Source: Desulfosarcinaceae bacterium (GTDB lineage: Bacteria; Desulfobacterota; Desulfobacteria; Desulfobacterales; Desulfosarcinaceae). From it: DNA of 60,571 nt. The DNA lies in the NCBI GenBank assembly GCA_030066015.1, contig JASJCL010000028.1, forward strand, positions 1 to 60,571, written 5' to 3'. Below, piece by piece: positions 17,218-26,304 of this stretch. The notes beneath the pieces were generated by a model. It was not told where the DNA came from. It did no database searches and worked only from the letters and a program-made list of their open reading frames with translations. Numbering within the stretch: the first letter of the stretch is position 1; each line of letters opens with the position of its first letter. The position numbers were made by a program, and so were the translations under genes.

Positions 17218-17762
17218 GGGTAGACACCTTCCGGTTACCAGCGATGCCCTTCCGAGCCCGGGATCTGCTCCGGCAGAGTGGCGAAAAGGTCGCGCAAGGT
17301 TGCAACAAGGGGGAGGTCTGCTGCGCTGTTTTACACCGTGAATGTCGTCGATACGGCGGTTACAGAGAGGTGGCCTGCTGCGGTAGTGTTCCTGAGGGGT
17401 GCGGCGCCCGGACGAGAGCCTTCGATGCGATGCCATCTTCAGCCTACGCGTGGGGCTGGCGTCTGTCAACGCCCATCTCAATTGCCGCTGGAGCACTTCA
17501 TTTTCGCAGTTCGCAGGACTGATGGCATCAGGCGCTCCCGGTTGGTGGTCCGTTGTCCGGGGCACGCCACGGATCATGATCGGTGCGCTACACGTTGTCC
17601 TCAGATCTGCCGCAGCGATCCCCCGGGGCGCATCGGCGGCGCTTTTGTTGCGGGTGCTGCTCACCGTGGTCACGGCGTGGCGCTTAAGGATCGTCCTTTT
17701 GACCGCTGCCGCCGCAATGCTTAGCTTTCGCCTTCAATTGGTCCAAACAGGGAAGGTGAAAG
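17218..17762. other. Intergenic stretch between divergent genes
   Basis: About 545 bases separate the minus-strand selenocytochrome from the plus-strand HtrA-like gene. It should hold both promoters. Open frames in it (such as 17278-17724 plus) have no ribosome binding site or recognisable domain. No strong hairpin or repeat was noticed. Confidence 0.4.
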
Positions 17763-18806
17763 ATGCGTGACACGCATGCGCAGGCGTTACGCCTGTTATA
17801 CGGCGATGCCGCCGATGGCGCATCACCGCCGGCCGCGAGCCATGGAACGGCCGCCGATGCCGAACTGCTGGATGCCTACTCACGGGCCGTGGTCGATGTG
17901 GTGGACGCGGTCGGTCCGACGGTGGTGAGCGTCCTGGTGGCCGCCCCCCGCGATGGTCAGGTCGACGAGCAGGTGGGCGCGGGATCAGGGGTGATCATCA
18001 CACCGGATGGCTATATCCTCACCAACGACCACGTGGTCCACGCCGCGCTCAAGGCGCAGCGGCTCGATGTACAGCTCACCGACGGCAGTCGCCACCAGGC
18101 CCGCTTGGTGGGCACCGATCCCGCCACCGACCTCGCCGTGATACGGGCCGAGGGCGGCGACTGGCCCTTCGCAAGGCTGGGCGACTCCGAGCGTCTCCGA
18201 GCCGGCCAACTGGTGATCGCCATGGGCAATCCCTTCGGCTTTCAATCCACGGTGTCGACGGGGGTGGTCAGCTCCTTGGGCCGCGCGCTGCGCAGCCGCG
18301 ATGGACGGCTCATCGAAAATATCATTCAGCACACAGCCCCGCTCAACCCGGGCAATTCCGGCGGTCCCCTGGTCGGCAGCGACGGTCGGGTCATCGGGAT
18401 CAATACCGCCATCATCGCCATGGCCCAGGGGATCGGATTTGCCGTCCCCGCCAATACGGCCAAGTGGGTGATCAGCGAGCTGCTGACCCATGGACGGGTG
18501 CGCCGGGGCTTTTTGGGGCTGTCGGCGCGCCAGCGGCCCCTGGCCCGCCGCGTGGCCCGCCATCTGGGCATCGCCAATGCCAGTGCGGTGGCAGTGATGG
18601 CCCTGGAAGCCGGCGGGCCGGCGATGCGGGCCGGACTGGCGGTGGGGGATCGCATCGTGGCGGTCGACGACCAGATGGTCCAAAGCGTGGATGACCTGCA
18701 CCGTGCCCTGGCCAAAGAGACGATCGGAAAGGCCATGACCCTGCTGATCCTCCGTGAGCAGCGCCTCCTCGATCGGGTCGTCATTCCCGCCGAAGCCGGC
18801 AGTTGA
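17763..18806 (+). CDS. HtrA/DegP-like serine protease with one PDZ domain
   Basis: A 347-residue trypsin-like protease. The catalytic triad is visible: His90 in TNDHVV, Asp123 in ATDLAVI and Ser199 in NPGNSGGPL. A single PDZ domain covers about 245-340 (AGGPAMRAGLAVGDRIVAVDDQ). DegP/DegS-type enzymes degrade or sense misfolded exported proteins, but I see no signal peptide and no N-terminal membrane anchor, as DegS has. The first 40 residues are polar and Ala-rich. So this looks like a cytoplasmic HtrA-type protease, or the leader has been lost. GGAAGGTG precedes the start. It is a single gene. Confidence 0.9.
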   Translation: MRDTHAQALRLLYGDAADGASPPAASHGTAADAELLDAYSRAVVDVVDAVGPTVVSVLVAAPRDGQVDEQVGAGSGVIITPDGYILTNDHVVHAALKAQRLDVQLTDGSRHQARLVGTDPATDLAVIRAEGGDWPFARLGDSERLRAGQLVIAMGNPFGFQSTVSTGVVSSLGRALRSRDGRLIENIIQHTAPLNPGNSGGPLVGSDGRVIGINTAIIAMAQGIGFAVPANTAKWVISELLTHGRVRRGFLGLSARQRPLARRVARHLGIANASAVAVMALEAGGPAMRAGLAVGDRIVAVDDQMVQSVDDLHRALAKETIGKAMTLLILREQRLLDRVVIPAEAGS

Positions 18807-18988
18807 TGCCACCGACCCAGCCTGCGCCACGGCTTGCCTCGGACCTCCGGATGCCGTAATCTACGCCTGCCGTCGATTCGAACGGCATTCCACATCCCAC
18901 CCGTGGGCAGGCGGCTGACCGTCGAAACGGGAACTGACGGCTTTTGCCAGGTCGCCCGGCAGCCCTGGAGAGAGCAGAGAAGAGGCCG

Positions 18989-19588
18989 ATGCAGATCTCC
19001 GTCATCCTGGGTCATCCCGACCCCAAGAGCTTCAATGCGGCCATCGCCGCCACCGTGCGGCGGCAGCTGGCGTCCAATGGCCACACGATTCGCTACCACG
19101 ATCTCTATGCCGAAGGGTTCGATCCCATCCTGCCCGCCGCAGAAGTTCCCGAGGCAGCCCCCCTTTCCCAGGAGATCGCCCGCCACTGCGAGGAGCTGCA
19201 GCAGGCCGACGGCATCGTCATCGTACATCCCAACTGGTGGGGACAGCCGCCGGCAATGCTCAAAGGGTGGTTGGACCGGATCTTTCGGCCAGGCGTCGCC
19301 TATCGCTTTCTGGAGGGGGATGCGGGCGAGGGGGTTCCCGTCGGGCTCCTGCGGGCCAACGCCGCGCTGGTATTCAACACGGCCAACACGCCGCCCCAAC
19401 GAGAAGCGGCGGTGTTTGGCGATCCCCTGGAGCGCTTGTGGCGGAATTGCATCTTTGACCTGTGCGGCATAGCCACCATCCACCGGGAGACCTTCGCCGT
19501 GGTCATCACCAGCACCACCGCCCAGCGCCGCAGGTGGCTGGACCGTGTGGCCAATTTGGTGAATCGTCATTTTCCTGCAGACAAATAG
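18989..19588 (+). CDS. Flavodoxin-fold NAD(P)H dehydrogenase (quinone) family protein
   Basis: A 199-residue protein of the NAD(P)H:quinone oxidoreductase / YwrO-KefF group. It opens with a flavin-phosphate strand ISVILGHPDPKSFNAAI, then HDLYAEGFDPI, VHPNWWGQPPAMLKGWLDR (the isoalloxazine loop) and GVAYRF. Such enzymes reduce quinones or guard potassium-efflux systems. A KefC-like partner is not adjacent. The start at 18989 follows AGAAGAGG, and the stop is UAG. It is monocistronic. Confidence 0.88.
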   Translation: MQISVILGHPDPKSFNAAIAATVRRQLASNGHTIRYHDLYAEGFDPILPAAEVPEAAPLSQEIARHCEELQQADGIVIVHPNWWGQPPAMLKGWLDRIFRPGVAYRFLEGDAGEGVPVGLLRANAALVFNTANTPPQREAAVFGDPLERLWRNCIFDLCGIATIHRETFAVVITSTTAQRRRWLDRVANLVNRHFPADK

Positions 19589-20047
19589 GGCGTTTGCGGC
19601 GTTCTGAAGCGCAACGGCAGCCGCATCAGGTGACGGCGGCGGGGTCGTTACACTCATCGAGGCGGAGCGCCAACGGGGTGGTTGTCTCGCAGGACGCAGA
19701 TTATGGGCGTCGGCCCAGCAGAGGTCAAGACGTCCACTGCAGCCCTCTTTTCGCGACGGCCCATCTCAGCCCGATGAGGTCCGCCATCCTGCAGACGCGC
19801 CGGTGCCGCTAGCGGCAGCGGGTCCACCACCCAAAGGGTCAGTCGCCTGCACATGTCACAGGATCCGCCATCGCCGCTGCGAACGGCTGTCGGTGACCTT
19901 GAGTGCTGTCTAGATTGGGACGGACGCCGCTGATCCCCCCCCTCCACTTGGGGACCGGCACCATTGATGGGTGGACGGGAGGGGCGAATTTCGCTACCAT
20001 ACGGGCATTTTTCAAGGGTCCCGCCACCCACACCGGAGGTCCCTCAG
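19589..20047. other. Intergenic stretch, promoter of the histidine kinase
   Basis: About 460 bases between the flavoprotein gene and the kinase gene. No frame with domain content or a ribosome binding site was found. A GGAGG box at the right end serves the next gene. Nothing else is recognised. Confidence 0.4.
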
Positions 20048-21226
20048 ATGGATACCTGTTTCGCCCCGGCAAGGCGAACCGCACCGGACACGCTATTCGA
20101 CAAGATTGAGATCGTCAATCGGGACCCCGTGGTGACCGGCCTACTGCACAATTTGGGGGGCCTCCTGGCGGTGCTCGACGCCAATCGCCAGATTGTGGCG
20201 CTCAATGATGCCCTCCTGGCCCATCTGGGCATCGATGATCCGGCCCAGGCCCTGGGACTTCGACCCGGCCAGGCGCTCGCCTGCATACACGCGCAGGCCC
20301 CACCGTCCGGTTGCGGCACCACCCAGGTCTGCACTACCTGCGGGGCTGCCATCGCCATCGTCGCCAGTCTCGCGGCGGATCGGCCCGAAGAGCGGCTCTG
20401 CGCCCTGAAAGCCGATGGTGATGGCGCTGTCGACGAGCGGATTCTCCTGGTGCGCTCCCAACCCCTTCACATTGAGGATCGACGCTTTTTACTGCTCTCC
20501 ATCCAGGATGTCAGCGAAGAGCAGCGTCGGGCGGCCCTGGAACGCACCTTCTTTCATGACATCAACAATTTATTGGGCATTCTCTCAGGCACCAGCGAAA
20601 TGCTCCTCGAGGAGCATCCTGGCGAACTCGCTCAATCGATCCACCAGGTGGTGCAATGTCTCAAGAGTGAGGTTCATCTGCAGACCTCGCTGATGAGCGG
20701 GTCGTTCGGCGACGACACGCCGCTCCGGGAGCCCCTCCACCTGTCAGATCTGATCACCGATCTGAAACGCCTCTTCGCCGACCACCCGGCTGCCCGGGAG
20801 CTGCGTCTGCGGGTCTCGTTGCCGTCGGCGCTGCCCGTAATTCGGAGCGATCGCGCTGCACTGCTGCGCATCTTAGGCAACATGCTGATCAATGCCTTCG
20901 AAGCAAGCGAACCAGGGAGCGACGTCAAGCTGCGGGTCGCCACTGCGGACGGACACCTCCGCTTCTCGGTATGGAACCGCGCCTTCATTCCGCCGGCTGT
21001 CCAGATGCGTCTCTTCCAGCGCGGCTTCAGCACCAAGGGCGAAAAGGGTCGGGGGATTGGAACCTATTCGATGAAACTCATCGGGGAGAAGCTTCTGGGG
21101 GGACAGGTGAGCTGCACCAGCAGCGAGATGCGGGGGACCACCTTTGGCCTGCGCCTTCCCCTCGCATCCGCCATACGCCCCGGGAATACGCCCGCATGCC
21201 GGCGGACCGATTCCGGCCCCGCCTAA
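20048..21226 (+). CDS. PAS sensor histidine kinase with Cys cluster
   Basis: A 392-residue cytoplasmic kinase. Residues about 25-155 are a PAS-like domain (GGLLAVLDANRQIVALNDALL) with an insertion holding five cysteines: CIHA, GCG, CTTCG. Residues about 165-240 are a short dimerisation domain whose phospho-acceptor is the His in FFHDINNLLGIL. Residues about 265-375 are the HATPase (ILGNMLINAFEAS for the N box, then GRGIGTYSMKLIGEKLLGG). The cysteines could bind a metal or iron-sulfur cluster, or sense redox, and similar Cys-bearing PAS domains recur in deltaproteobacteria. No response regulator is next to it, so it is an orphan kinase. GGAGG precedes the ATG at 20048. Confidence 0.88.
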   Translation: MDTCFAPARRTAPDTLFDKIEIVNRDPVVTGLLHNLGGLLAVLDANRQIVALNDALLAHLGIDDPAQALGLRPGQALACIHAQAPPSGCGTTQVCTTCGAAIAIVASLAADRPEERLCALKADGDGAVDERILLVRSQPLHIEDRRFLLLSIQDVSEEQRRAALERTFFHDINNLLGILSGTSEMLLEEHPGELAQSIHQVVQCLKSEVHLQTSLMSGSFGDDTPLREPLHLSDLITDLKRLFADHPAARELRLRVSLPSALPVIRSDRAALLRILGNMLINAFEASEPGSDVKLRVATADGHLRFSVWNRAFIPPAVQMRLFQRGFSTKGEKGRGIGTYSMKLIGEKLLGGQVSCTSSEMRGTTFGLRLPLASAIRPGNTPACRRTDSGPA

Positions 21227-21327
21227 GGTCGAAGATCCCAGAGCGGCCGCCATCGCCGCGGGCGGTCCCGTGAGAACGGGGACGGCTCAGCCCCCGGGAT
21301 CTTCGCTAAAACAGAACTGGAGGCGTC

Positions 21328-21702
21328 ATGCCGCAACACTACACCCCAATCAATTTCAAGGCCAAGCTGGCCGCATTCCACACCCGCTGGGCCCCCAAAA
21401 TCATTGCCGCCATGAACGACTATCACTTCAAACTGGCCAAAATTGAGGGCGAATTCGTTTGGCACACCCATGCAGAGACCGACGAGGTCTTCATCGTTTT
21501 GGGGGGGCGCATGAAGATTGCGCTCCAAGATGGAGAAGTGGCGCTGGAGAGCGGCGAACTCTTTGTCGTACCGGCCGGTGTGGCCCACAAACCATCGGCC
21601 GACACGGAGTGCCACATTCTCATGGTGGAGCCGGCCGGTCTGGTCAACACCGGCGACGGGCCCGCAGGAGAGCTGACGGCGACCACCGGCGAATGGATTT
21701 GA
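21328..21702 (+). CDS. Cupin domain protein
   Basis: A 124-residue single-domain cupin. Motif 1 is [18 protein letters not shown], giving two His and one Glu metal ligands. Motif 2 is [14 protein letters not shown], with the third His. Close relatives of this size are small metal-binding cupins, often annotated as mannose-6-phosphate isomerase-like, with no proven reaction. TGGAGG precedes the start. It stands 100 bases behind the kinase gene. Confidence 0.88.
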   Translation: MPQHYTPINFKAKLAAFHTRWAPKIIAAMNDYHFKLAKIEGEFVWHTHAETDEVFIVLGGRMKIALQDGEVALESGELFVVPAGVAHKPSADTECHILMVEPAGLVNTGDGPAGELTATTGEWI

Positions 21703-21829
21703 CGGGGGCGCTGATCACAGCGCGCCCTTCCGACCGACCACCACCGCCTGCCCGCGCCCGCCGGCGGCATCGTGCGCGGTCCCAGCACGCCCCAAACCGA
21801 TTCGAATGCCATCGCGGGAGCACTCTGCC

Positions 21830-22273
21830 ATGTCACACAGTCCTTCAGAGCTGTCGGGTCTGGCCTTTCTCGAGGGGATCCTGGCGGGCCGTATCAATCC
21901 GCCCCCGGTTGCCGGCCTCTTGGGGTATCGTCTGACGGCGGTCGAAGCGGGCCGGACCCACTACACGCTGCAGCCACAGGAAGCCTTCACCAACGTTTTT
22001 GGAACGGTGCATGGCGGTGTCCTCACCACGTTGTTGGACACCGCCATGACGGCCGCCGTCTGGTCCACCCAACCACCGGGCAGGATCGCCGCGACCATGG
22101 CGCTGAACATCAACTTCAACCGACCGGTGACCCAGTCCAGCGGTCGATTGCATTGCGAGGGCCGCACCCTGCACGTGGGTCGCCGCACAGCCACCGCCGA
22201 AGGGCGTCTTACCGATGCCGCAGGGCAGCTTTGCGCCCATGGAACGGTGACTTGCGCGCTGAAGAGGGTGTAG
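21830..22273 (+). CDS. PaaI-type hotdog thioesterase
   Basis: A 147-residue hotdog-fold thioesterase (PaaI/YdiI-like). It contains FGTVHGGVLTTLLDTAMTAA, the HGG-x-DxA signature whose Asp is catalytic, then NINFNRPV and GTVTCALKR at the end. Such proteins hydrolyse aryl- or acyl-CoA esters. An ATG 24 bases earlier is in frame; 21830 is preferred because GGGAG lies 9 bases before it. The stop is UAG. Confidence 0.88.
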   Translation: MSHSPSELSGLAFLEGILAGRINPPPVAGLLGYRLTAVEAGRTHYTLQPQEAFTNVFGTVHGGVLTTLLDTAMTAAVWSTQPPGRIAATMALNINFNRPVTQSSGRLHCEGRTLHVGRRTATAEGRLTDAAGQLCAHGTVTCALKRV

Positions 22274-22470
22274 ACGGCAGACAAGGTCCAGCGTCTGCCC
22301 ATCTTTGTCCCCACCGTTGGCGTCCCATCTTCTCCCACCCCTCTTTCGGGCTGCAGTCGCCGGATTCGTGCTTATGATCTGAATTGACGGACGGCTCGCA
22401 GATCTCCAAACGATACCCGGATCCATTCCGATCGCATAGGCGGCGGTCGGCGTTGAAGTGCTGAGGCCCC

Positions 22471-22989
22471 ATGGGAAGATCAACTCCATCAGCCGGTGAC
22501 CCTGGACACCCCGGTATTCCAGAAACCGCATGGGTATTTTACGATGACGGCTGCCGCCTCTGCCGCGGCGCCCGCCGCTGGATCGAGCGCCGTGACCGGC
22601 GCCGGGTGTTTCGCTTTTATCCGCTGCACGCCATCGAAGGACAACGCTTGGTGGCGGGTTGGCTGCCGCCGGACGTGGCACGCATCCCGGACAGCTTGCT
22701 GGTATGGGCCGATGACGGCTGTTATTCGCACAGTGATGCGGTCCTGGCCATTCTCAGCCGCCTATCCTTTCCCTGGCGCTTGGCTGCCGTTATGGCAGCG
22801 ATCCCCGCCAAGTGGCGTGATGATCTCTATCGCTGGCTTGCCGAACGGCGCCATCGGATGGGGTGTCCCGCGACGGACCGCCGGCTGCACCCGGCCATCC
22901 CCCCCGCGCCGCCGCGGTTCGCCCGGATGCCTTTTCACCGGAGATGCGGGGGAGCGCCCAGCGTTGCGGGACCGCGGGATGATGGATGA
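22471..22989 (+). CDS. DCC-family thiol-disulfide oxidoreductase-like protein (DUF393)
   Basis: A 172-residue protein with the family opening WVFYDDGCRLCRGARRWIERRD, in which D-G-C-x-L-C gives the CxxC pair. It continues with FYPLHAI and VWADDGCYSHSDAVLAILSRL, as in DUF393 proteins. The C-terminal 30 residues are Pro- and Arg-rich and unusual. Enzymatic function is not established for the family. Its last bases overlap the start of the next gene, so the two are translationally coupled. Confidence 0.85.
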   Translation: MGRSTPSAGDPGHPGIPETAWVFYDDGCRLCRGARRWIERRDRRRVFRFYPLHAIEGQRLVAGWLPPDVARIPDSLLVWADDGCYSHSDAVLAILSRLSFPWRLAAVMAAIPAKWRDDLYRWLAERRHRMGCPATDRRLHPAIPPAPPRFARMPFHRRCGGAPSVAGPRDDG

Positions 22990-23249
22990 TGAAATCCCCT
23001 AGGGCCGACCATATCGGATATGCGGAGATACTCGCTTTTCACAATGCTGGCGACCTGGCTTTTCTCAAATCGTTCCTGCATGCCGCGGAGATCGACCACT
23101 TCATCCAGGGGGAACACGTCGCCCACTATCTCTTCAACGCGGTGCCGATGCGTCTGATGGTACGGCGCGATCAGGTGGCCCGGGCACTGAAATTGTTGGC
23201 CGATCTCGAGCTTTCCGCCGCCTACGACGGCCTGCGGCGCTACCCTTGA
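22986..23249 (+). CDS. DUF2007-like small protein
   Basis: An 87-residue protein resembling DUF2007: ILAFHNAGDLAFLKSFLHAAEIDHFIQGEHV, then MRLMVRRDQVARALKLLADLE. The layout is a beta-alpha unit similar to PII-like or ACT folds. It is proposed to be a signal-transducing protein but has no proven role. The start overlaps the DCC gene stop by four bases, with a second ATG immediately after. No membrane segment. Confidence 0.75.
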   Translation: MMKSPRADHIGYAEILAFHNAGDLAFLKSFLHAAEIDHFIQGEHVAHYLFNAVPMRLMVRRDQVARALKLLADLELSAAYDGLRRYP

Positions 23250-23429
23250 GCGGTCCGAGCCACGGCACCGCCGAACCGGTTGCCCCCGAAGCGACCTCTT
23301 CAACGGGGATGACTGGCGGACCTCGGACTTGCCCAGGCTCCTCACAGCGTGTAAATTGACGTGCCGCCCCCGTGATACCGGTTGCCGGGTATCTATCATC
23401 CACCCTGAAGGGAAAGCGAGACGCCGTCG

Positions 23430-23789
23430 ATGAAGGCCCTCTTAATCGCTGTCCATGGAAGCCGCAGACCGTCCGCCAATGCCGAAATGGCTGCCCTCGC
23501 CGAATCGATCGCCCGCATCGCCCACGACCGTTTTGATACCGTCCGCTGCGGCTTTCTGCAGCTGACCGAACCCCAGATTCCGGACGTCATCGCCACCCTG
23601 GTTGAGGAGGGTGCCGAGGAGATCGTTCTCTTCCCGTTTTTCATCGCCGCCGGCAGCCATGTGCTCAGCGACATTCCGGCCATCGTCGCGGCGGCCAGCG
23701 CCACCCACAGCGGTGTGCGTTTCCGTGTGGGCCCCCATCTGGGCGCCTGCAAAGGGATCGATCGGTTCATTCTCGATGCGGTGGGGTGA
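23430..23789 (+). CDS. Short CbiX/SirB-type chelatase
   Basis: A 119-residue single-domain chelatase (CbiX-S / SirB group) that inserts cobalt or iron into sirohydrochlorin. The metal-binding His residues are in AVHGSRRPSANAE at the N-terminus and FFIAAGSHVLSDIP in the middle. The length is that of the archaeal and deltaproteobacterial short form, which works as a homodimer. This would supply the corrinoid or sirohaem pathway, fitting an organism that uses corrinoid methyltransferases. GAAAGCGAG precedes the start. No other cobalamin gene is adjacent. Confidence 0.87.
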   Translation: MKALLIAVHGSRRPSANAEMAALAESIARIAHDRFDTVRCGFLQLTEPQIPDVIATLVEEGAEEIVLFPFFIAAGSHVLSDIPAIVAAASATHSGVRFRVGPHLGACKGIDRFILDAVG

Positions 23790-23960
23790 AAACCGGCCCG
23801 TCATCTGCGGACAGTGCCATTTTCGTCACGCCGCAATTCACGCCGTGGCCAGCCATACCAGGAGATCCCAACCATGTGCGCTGCAGACACCCCCCAAGAG
23901 AGACCACCGGACGGCCAACCGCCACGTCAGCGCACCCGCGCTCTGGAGGCTTAGTCGTTC

Positions 23961-25079
23961 GTGACCGGTCAACTGCACATCACCAATGGCGACGCCGTCG
24001 GCGACATGCTGGGCAGAATGTACGGCGATCGTGACGAGATCCTCTGCTGGCGGGACGTGCTTCACGACGGCCCCCTCACCCTGGCACCGCTGGAGACCCA
24101 TCGACGCCGGCGGGCGCGCTTCCTGGCCGATACCCTCCTCGAACTGGGTGATACCGCCCTGGGGGCGGAACCATATGCGCGTATTCTCGGCGATCTGGTG
24201 GCGCGGGACGAACGGCTGATGCATCTGTCTGAGTTTACTGCCGTCACGCTCTGGTTCGAGCACGATCTGTACGATCAGCTGCAGATTGCCGAAATTCTGC
24301 ATCGTCTGGCCGTCACGGATCAACCGATCCGGAATCTATCCCTCATCTGTATCGACCACCATCCGGATGTGCCCCATTTTCACGGCCTGGGGAACCTCAA
24401 TCCGACCCAGCTGGCCGCCCTCCATCCCCAACGACAGATTCTGGGAGCGGAGCACCTGGCGGCGGGACGGCGGGTCTGGGAAGCGCTCTGCGCCGATGAT
24501 CCCCGCAATCTTCAGAAAGCGCTCGGTCCGACGACGGACAGGCTGCCCTTCATGTCCGCTGCCGTGCAGCGCTTTTGTGCCGAGTATCCGCACCGCCAGG
24601 ATGGTCTGACGCAGACCCAGCGCCTGCTGCTACAGGCGATCGGTGCACCCCTCACCGACCTGCCCCTCTTGCGGCATCACCTGCGGCAGCAGGAGCGTTC
24701 CGGCCGCCTGCCGGCGGGAACATCGGCCGAAGCGCGTTACCGTGAGGTGCTCACCGGTCCCCTGCGATTGGGACGGATCTTTCTGAGCCTGCAGACACTT
24801 GAGACCGCCCCCTTCTTGGGTGATCTTTGGGTTCAAAAGGAGTTGGCTCTCCTCGCCACAGCGGCCACCCCCTACCTCAGCGCCCAACCGGACCCCAAAA
24901 CGCCGAAAGACCGGTCGACGACAGCATATGCCCTTACCCCCGCCGGTCAGGCGGCCCTTGATGGACGGCTGCACTGGGCCGACGTGAACCAAACCGATTG
25001 TTGGCGCGGCGGCGTCCATCTAAGCGCTGCTCAAATGTGGTACTGGGATCCGCAGACCGGATTTGTACGGTCGCCATAA
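23961..25079 (+). CDS. DUF1835 domain protein
   Basis: A 372-residue soluble protein. Residues about 3-120 match DUF1835: LHITNGDAVGDML, then EILCWRDVLHDGPL and VTLWFEHDLYDQLQIAEIL. The rest is a winged-helix-like alpha region (LTQTQRLLLQAIG, then FLGDLWVQKELALL and YALTPAGQAAL). Such proteins often sit near RNA polymerase sigma factors or DUF3658 domains, with unknown function. The start is GTG at 23961, without a strong ribosome binding site. No partner gene is obvious. Confidence 0.78.
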   Translation: MTGQLHITNGDAVGDMLGRMYGDRDEILCWRDVLHDGPLTLAPLETHRRRRARFLADTLLELGDTALGAEPYARILGDLVARDERLMHLSEFTAVTLWFEHDLYDQLQIAEILHRLAVTDQPIRNLSLICIDHHPDVPHFHGLGNLNPTQLAALHPQRQILGAEHLAAGRRVWEALCADDPRNLQKALGPTTDRLPFMSAAVQRFCAEYPHRQDGLTQTQRLLLQAIGAPLTDLPLLRHHLRQQERSGRLPAGTSAEARYREVLTGPLRLGRIFLSLQTLETAPFLGDLWVQKELALLATAATPYLSAQPDPKTPKDRSTTAYALTPAGQAALDGRLHWADVNQTDCWRGGVHLSAAQMWYWDPQTGFVRSP

Positions 25080-25233
25080 GCCACCATAGTTGGCCGATTT
25101 TCAAAGGATTGCAGTCCCTTCGGGATTCTGCTACACCCCACAGGGGTCATGGTGATGCCCAGCAAATCCATCCCCCGGCGAACCCGATCATCCCCGCCCA
25201 ATTGCCCGGCACCCCATTAGCGAGAGGTAGCCC

Positions 25234-26157
25234 TTGCGTACCATTACCCGCATCGCCCCATTGCGCGACATTCTCGCCCGTATCATCAACACCCCCAGTG
25301 AAGATCTCCTCAACCACGCCACGGGAGAATTCAGCGACCGGGAAATTGAAACACGCTTTTTAAGCGACACCTGGGAGGATTACAAGAAAGGTCCCCAGTA
25401 CGCGCTGTTAGCGGGCGGACTGGTTGTGGTGGCCTTCATGCTGACCGATCTGCTGGCCTCCACGAGTCTGGCAGCGTTTTGTGCCCTCGCCACCATCCGC
25501 CTCACCATGGGCCTCCTGCTGATCGGCTCGGCCCTATCGATCCAGCGGGCCCGACGCTATTTCCCCGCTTTCCAGATGCTGTGTCTGTGGAATCAGATCG
25601 CTGTCGCACTCGGTTTGATCACCTTGGGGATGATCCGGGCGCTGCCCTTCATTCACACCGCTTTTCATCTCTTTATGGTCACCCTGATCTACTACCAGTT
25701 TCTCCATAACCGCTTTGTCTACACCCTCATCGCCAGCGCTTTTTTCTCCATCGCCTATTGCGGGCTCAATGCCAGTTTTTATCTCCTTGAACCGCTCGAT
25801 ATGGTTCGCTTTGCACTCTATCTGGGCCTTGCCAACGGTCTGGGGATCCCCATGCTGCGATCCCTTAACCGCAATCGCCGCAGGTCCTATATTCAGCAGC
25901 TCAAGCGCGATCACGCCAATCAGCAGCTGAGGGCCACTGTTCGTCAACTGCGGCAGGCTCAGAAAACGGTCAAAACCCTCGAAGGCATGCTGCCGATTTG
26001 CTCCAATTGCAAGCAAATACGGGATGACAACGGCTACTGGCGTCAGATCGAGATCTATCTCCACCAACACTCTCAGCTGCAGTTTTCCCACAGTCTCTGT
26101 CCAACCTGCGCGCGGGATCTCTATCCCGATTTCCGGACGATCAAGGCCAGATCCTGA
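25234..26157 (+). CDS. Membrane protein with C-terminal CxxC sensor module
   Basis: A 307-residue protein. Six probable membrane helices span about 55-215, like a MASE-type sensory membrane domain. A coiled coil follows (about 215-255, RRSYIQQLKRDHANQQLRA). The C-terminus is an Asp/Cys-rich module, LPICSNCKQIRDDNGYWRQIE, and ends in LCPTCARDLYPD. This last module usually sits between a PAS domain and a kinase or GGDEF output, and probably binds zinc. Here no kinase or cyclase follows, so it is either a truncated sensor or a stand-alone adaptor. The start TTG at 25234 follows GAGAGG. Confidence 0.75.
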   Translation: MRTITRIAPLRDILARIINTPSEDLLNHATGEFSDREIETRFLSDTWEDYKKGPQYALLAGGLVVVAFMLTDLLASTSLAAFCALATIRLTMGLLLIGSALSIQRARRYFPAFQMLCLWNQIAVALGLITLGMIRALPFIHTAFHLFMVTLIYYQFLHNRFVYTLIASAFFSIAYCGLNASFYLLEPLDMVRFALYLGLANGLGIPMLRSLNRNRRRSYIQQLKRDHANQQLRATVRQLRQAQKTVKTLEGMLPICSNCKQIRDDNGYWRQIEIYLHQHSQLQFSHSLCPTCARDLYPDFRTIKARS

Positions 26158-26304
26158 AGGCACCGATGCCATTGTGTCGCTTGCTTTTGGGCCCACGGTG
26201 GTTACCCTTCCAGACAAGGGGCGCCCCAATCCCCTTCGATTTACAAACAGTTTGCAAGGAGTCAGCCCTTTAGCGCGCTATCCATCGTTTGGCTCTTGAG
26301 CCTT

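Noticed and set aside
17278-17724. Plus-strand frame in the gap before the HtrA gene
   Set aside because: It has no ribosome binding site and no recognisable family; Arg-, Cys- and Pro-rich like other shadows.
23787-23789. UGA at the end of cbiX as possible Sec
   Set aside because: The protein has the full family length and no conserved sequence continues after it.
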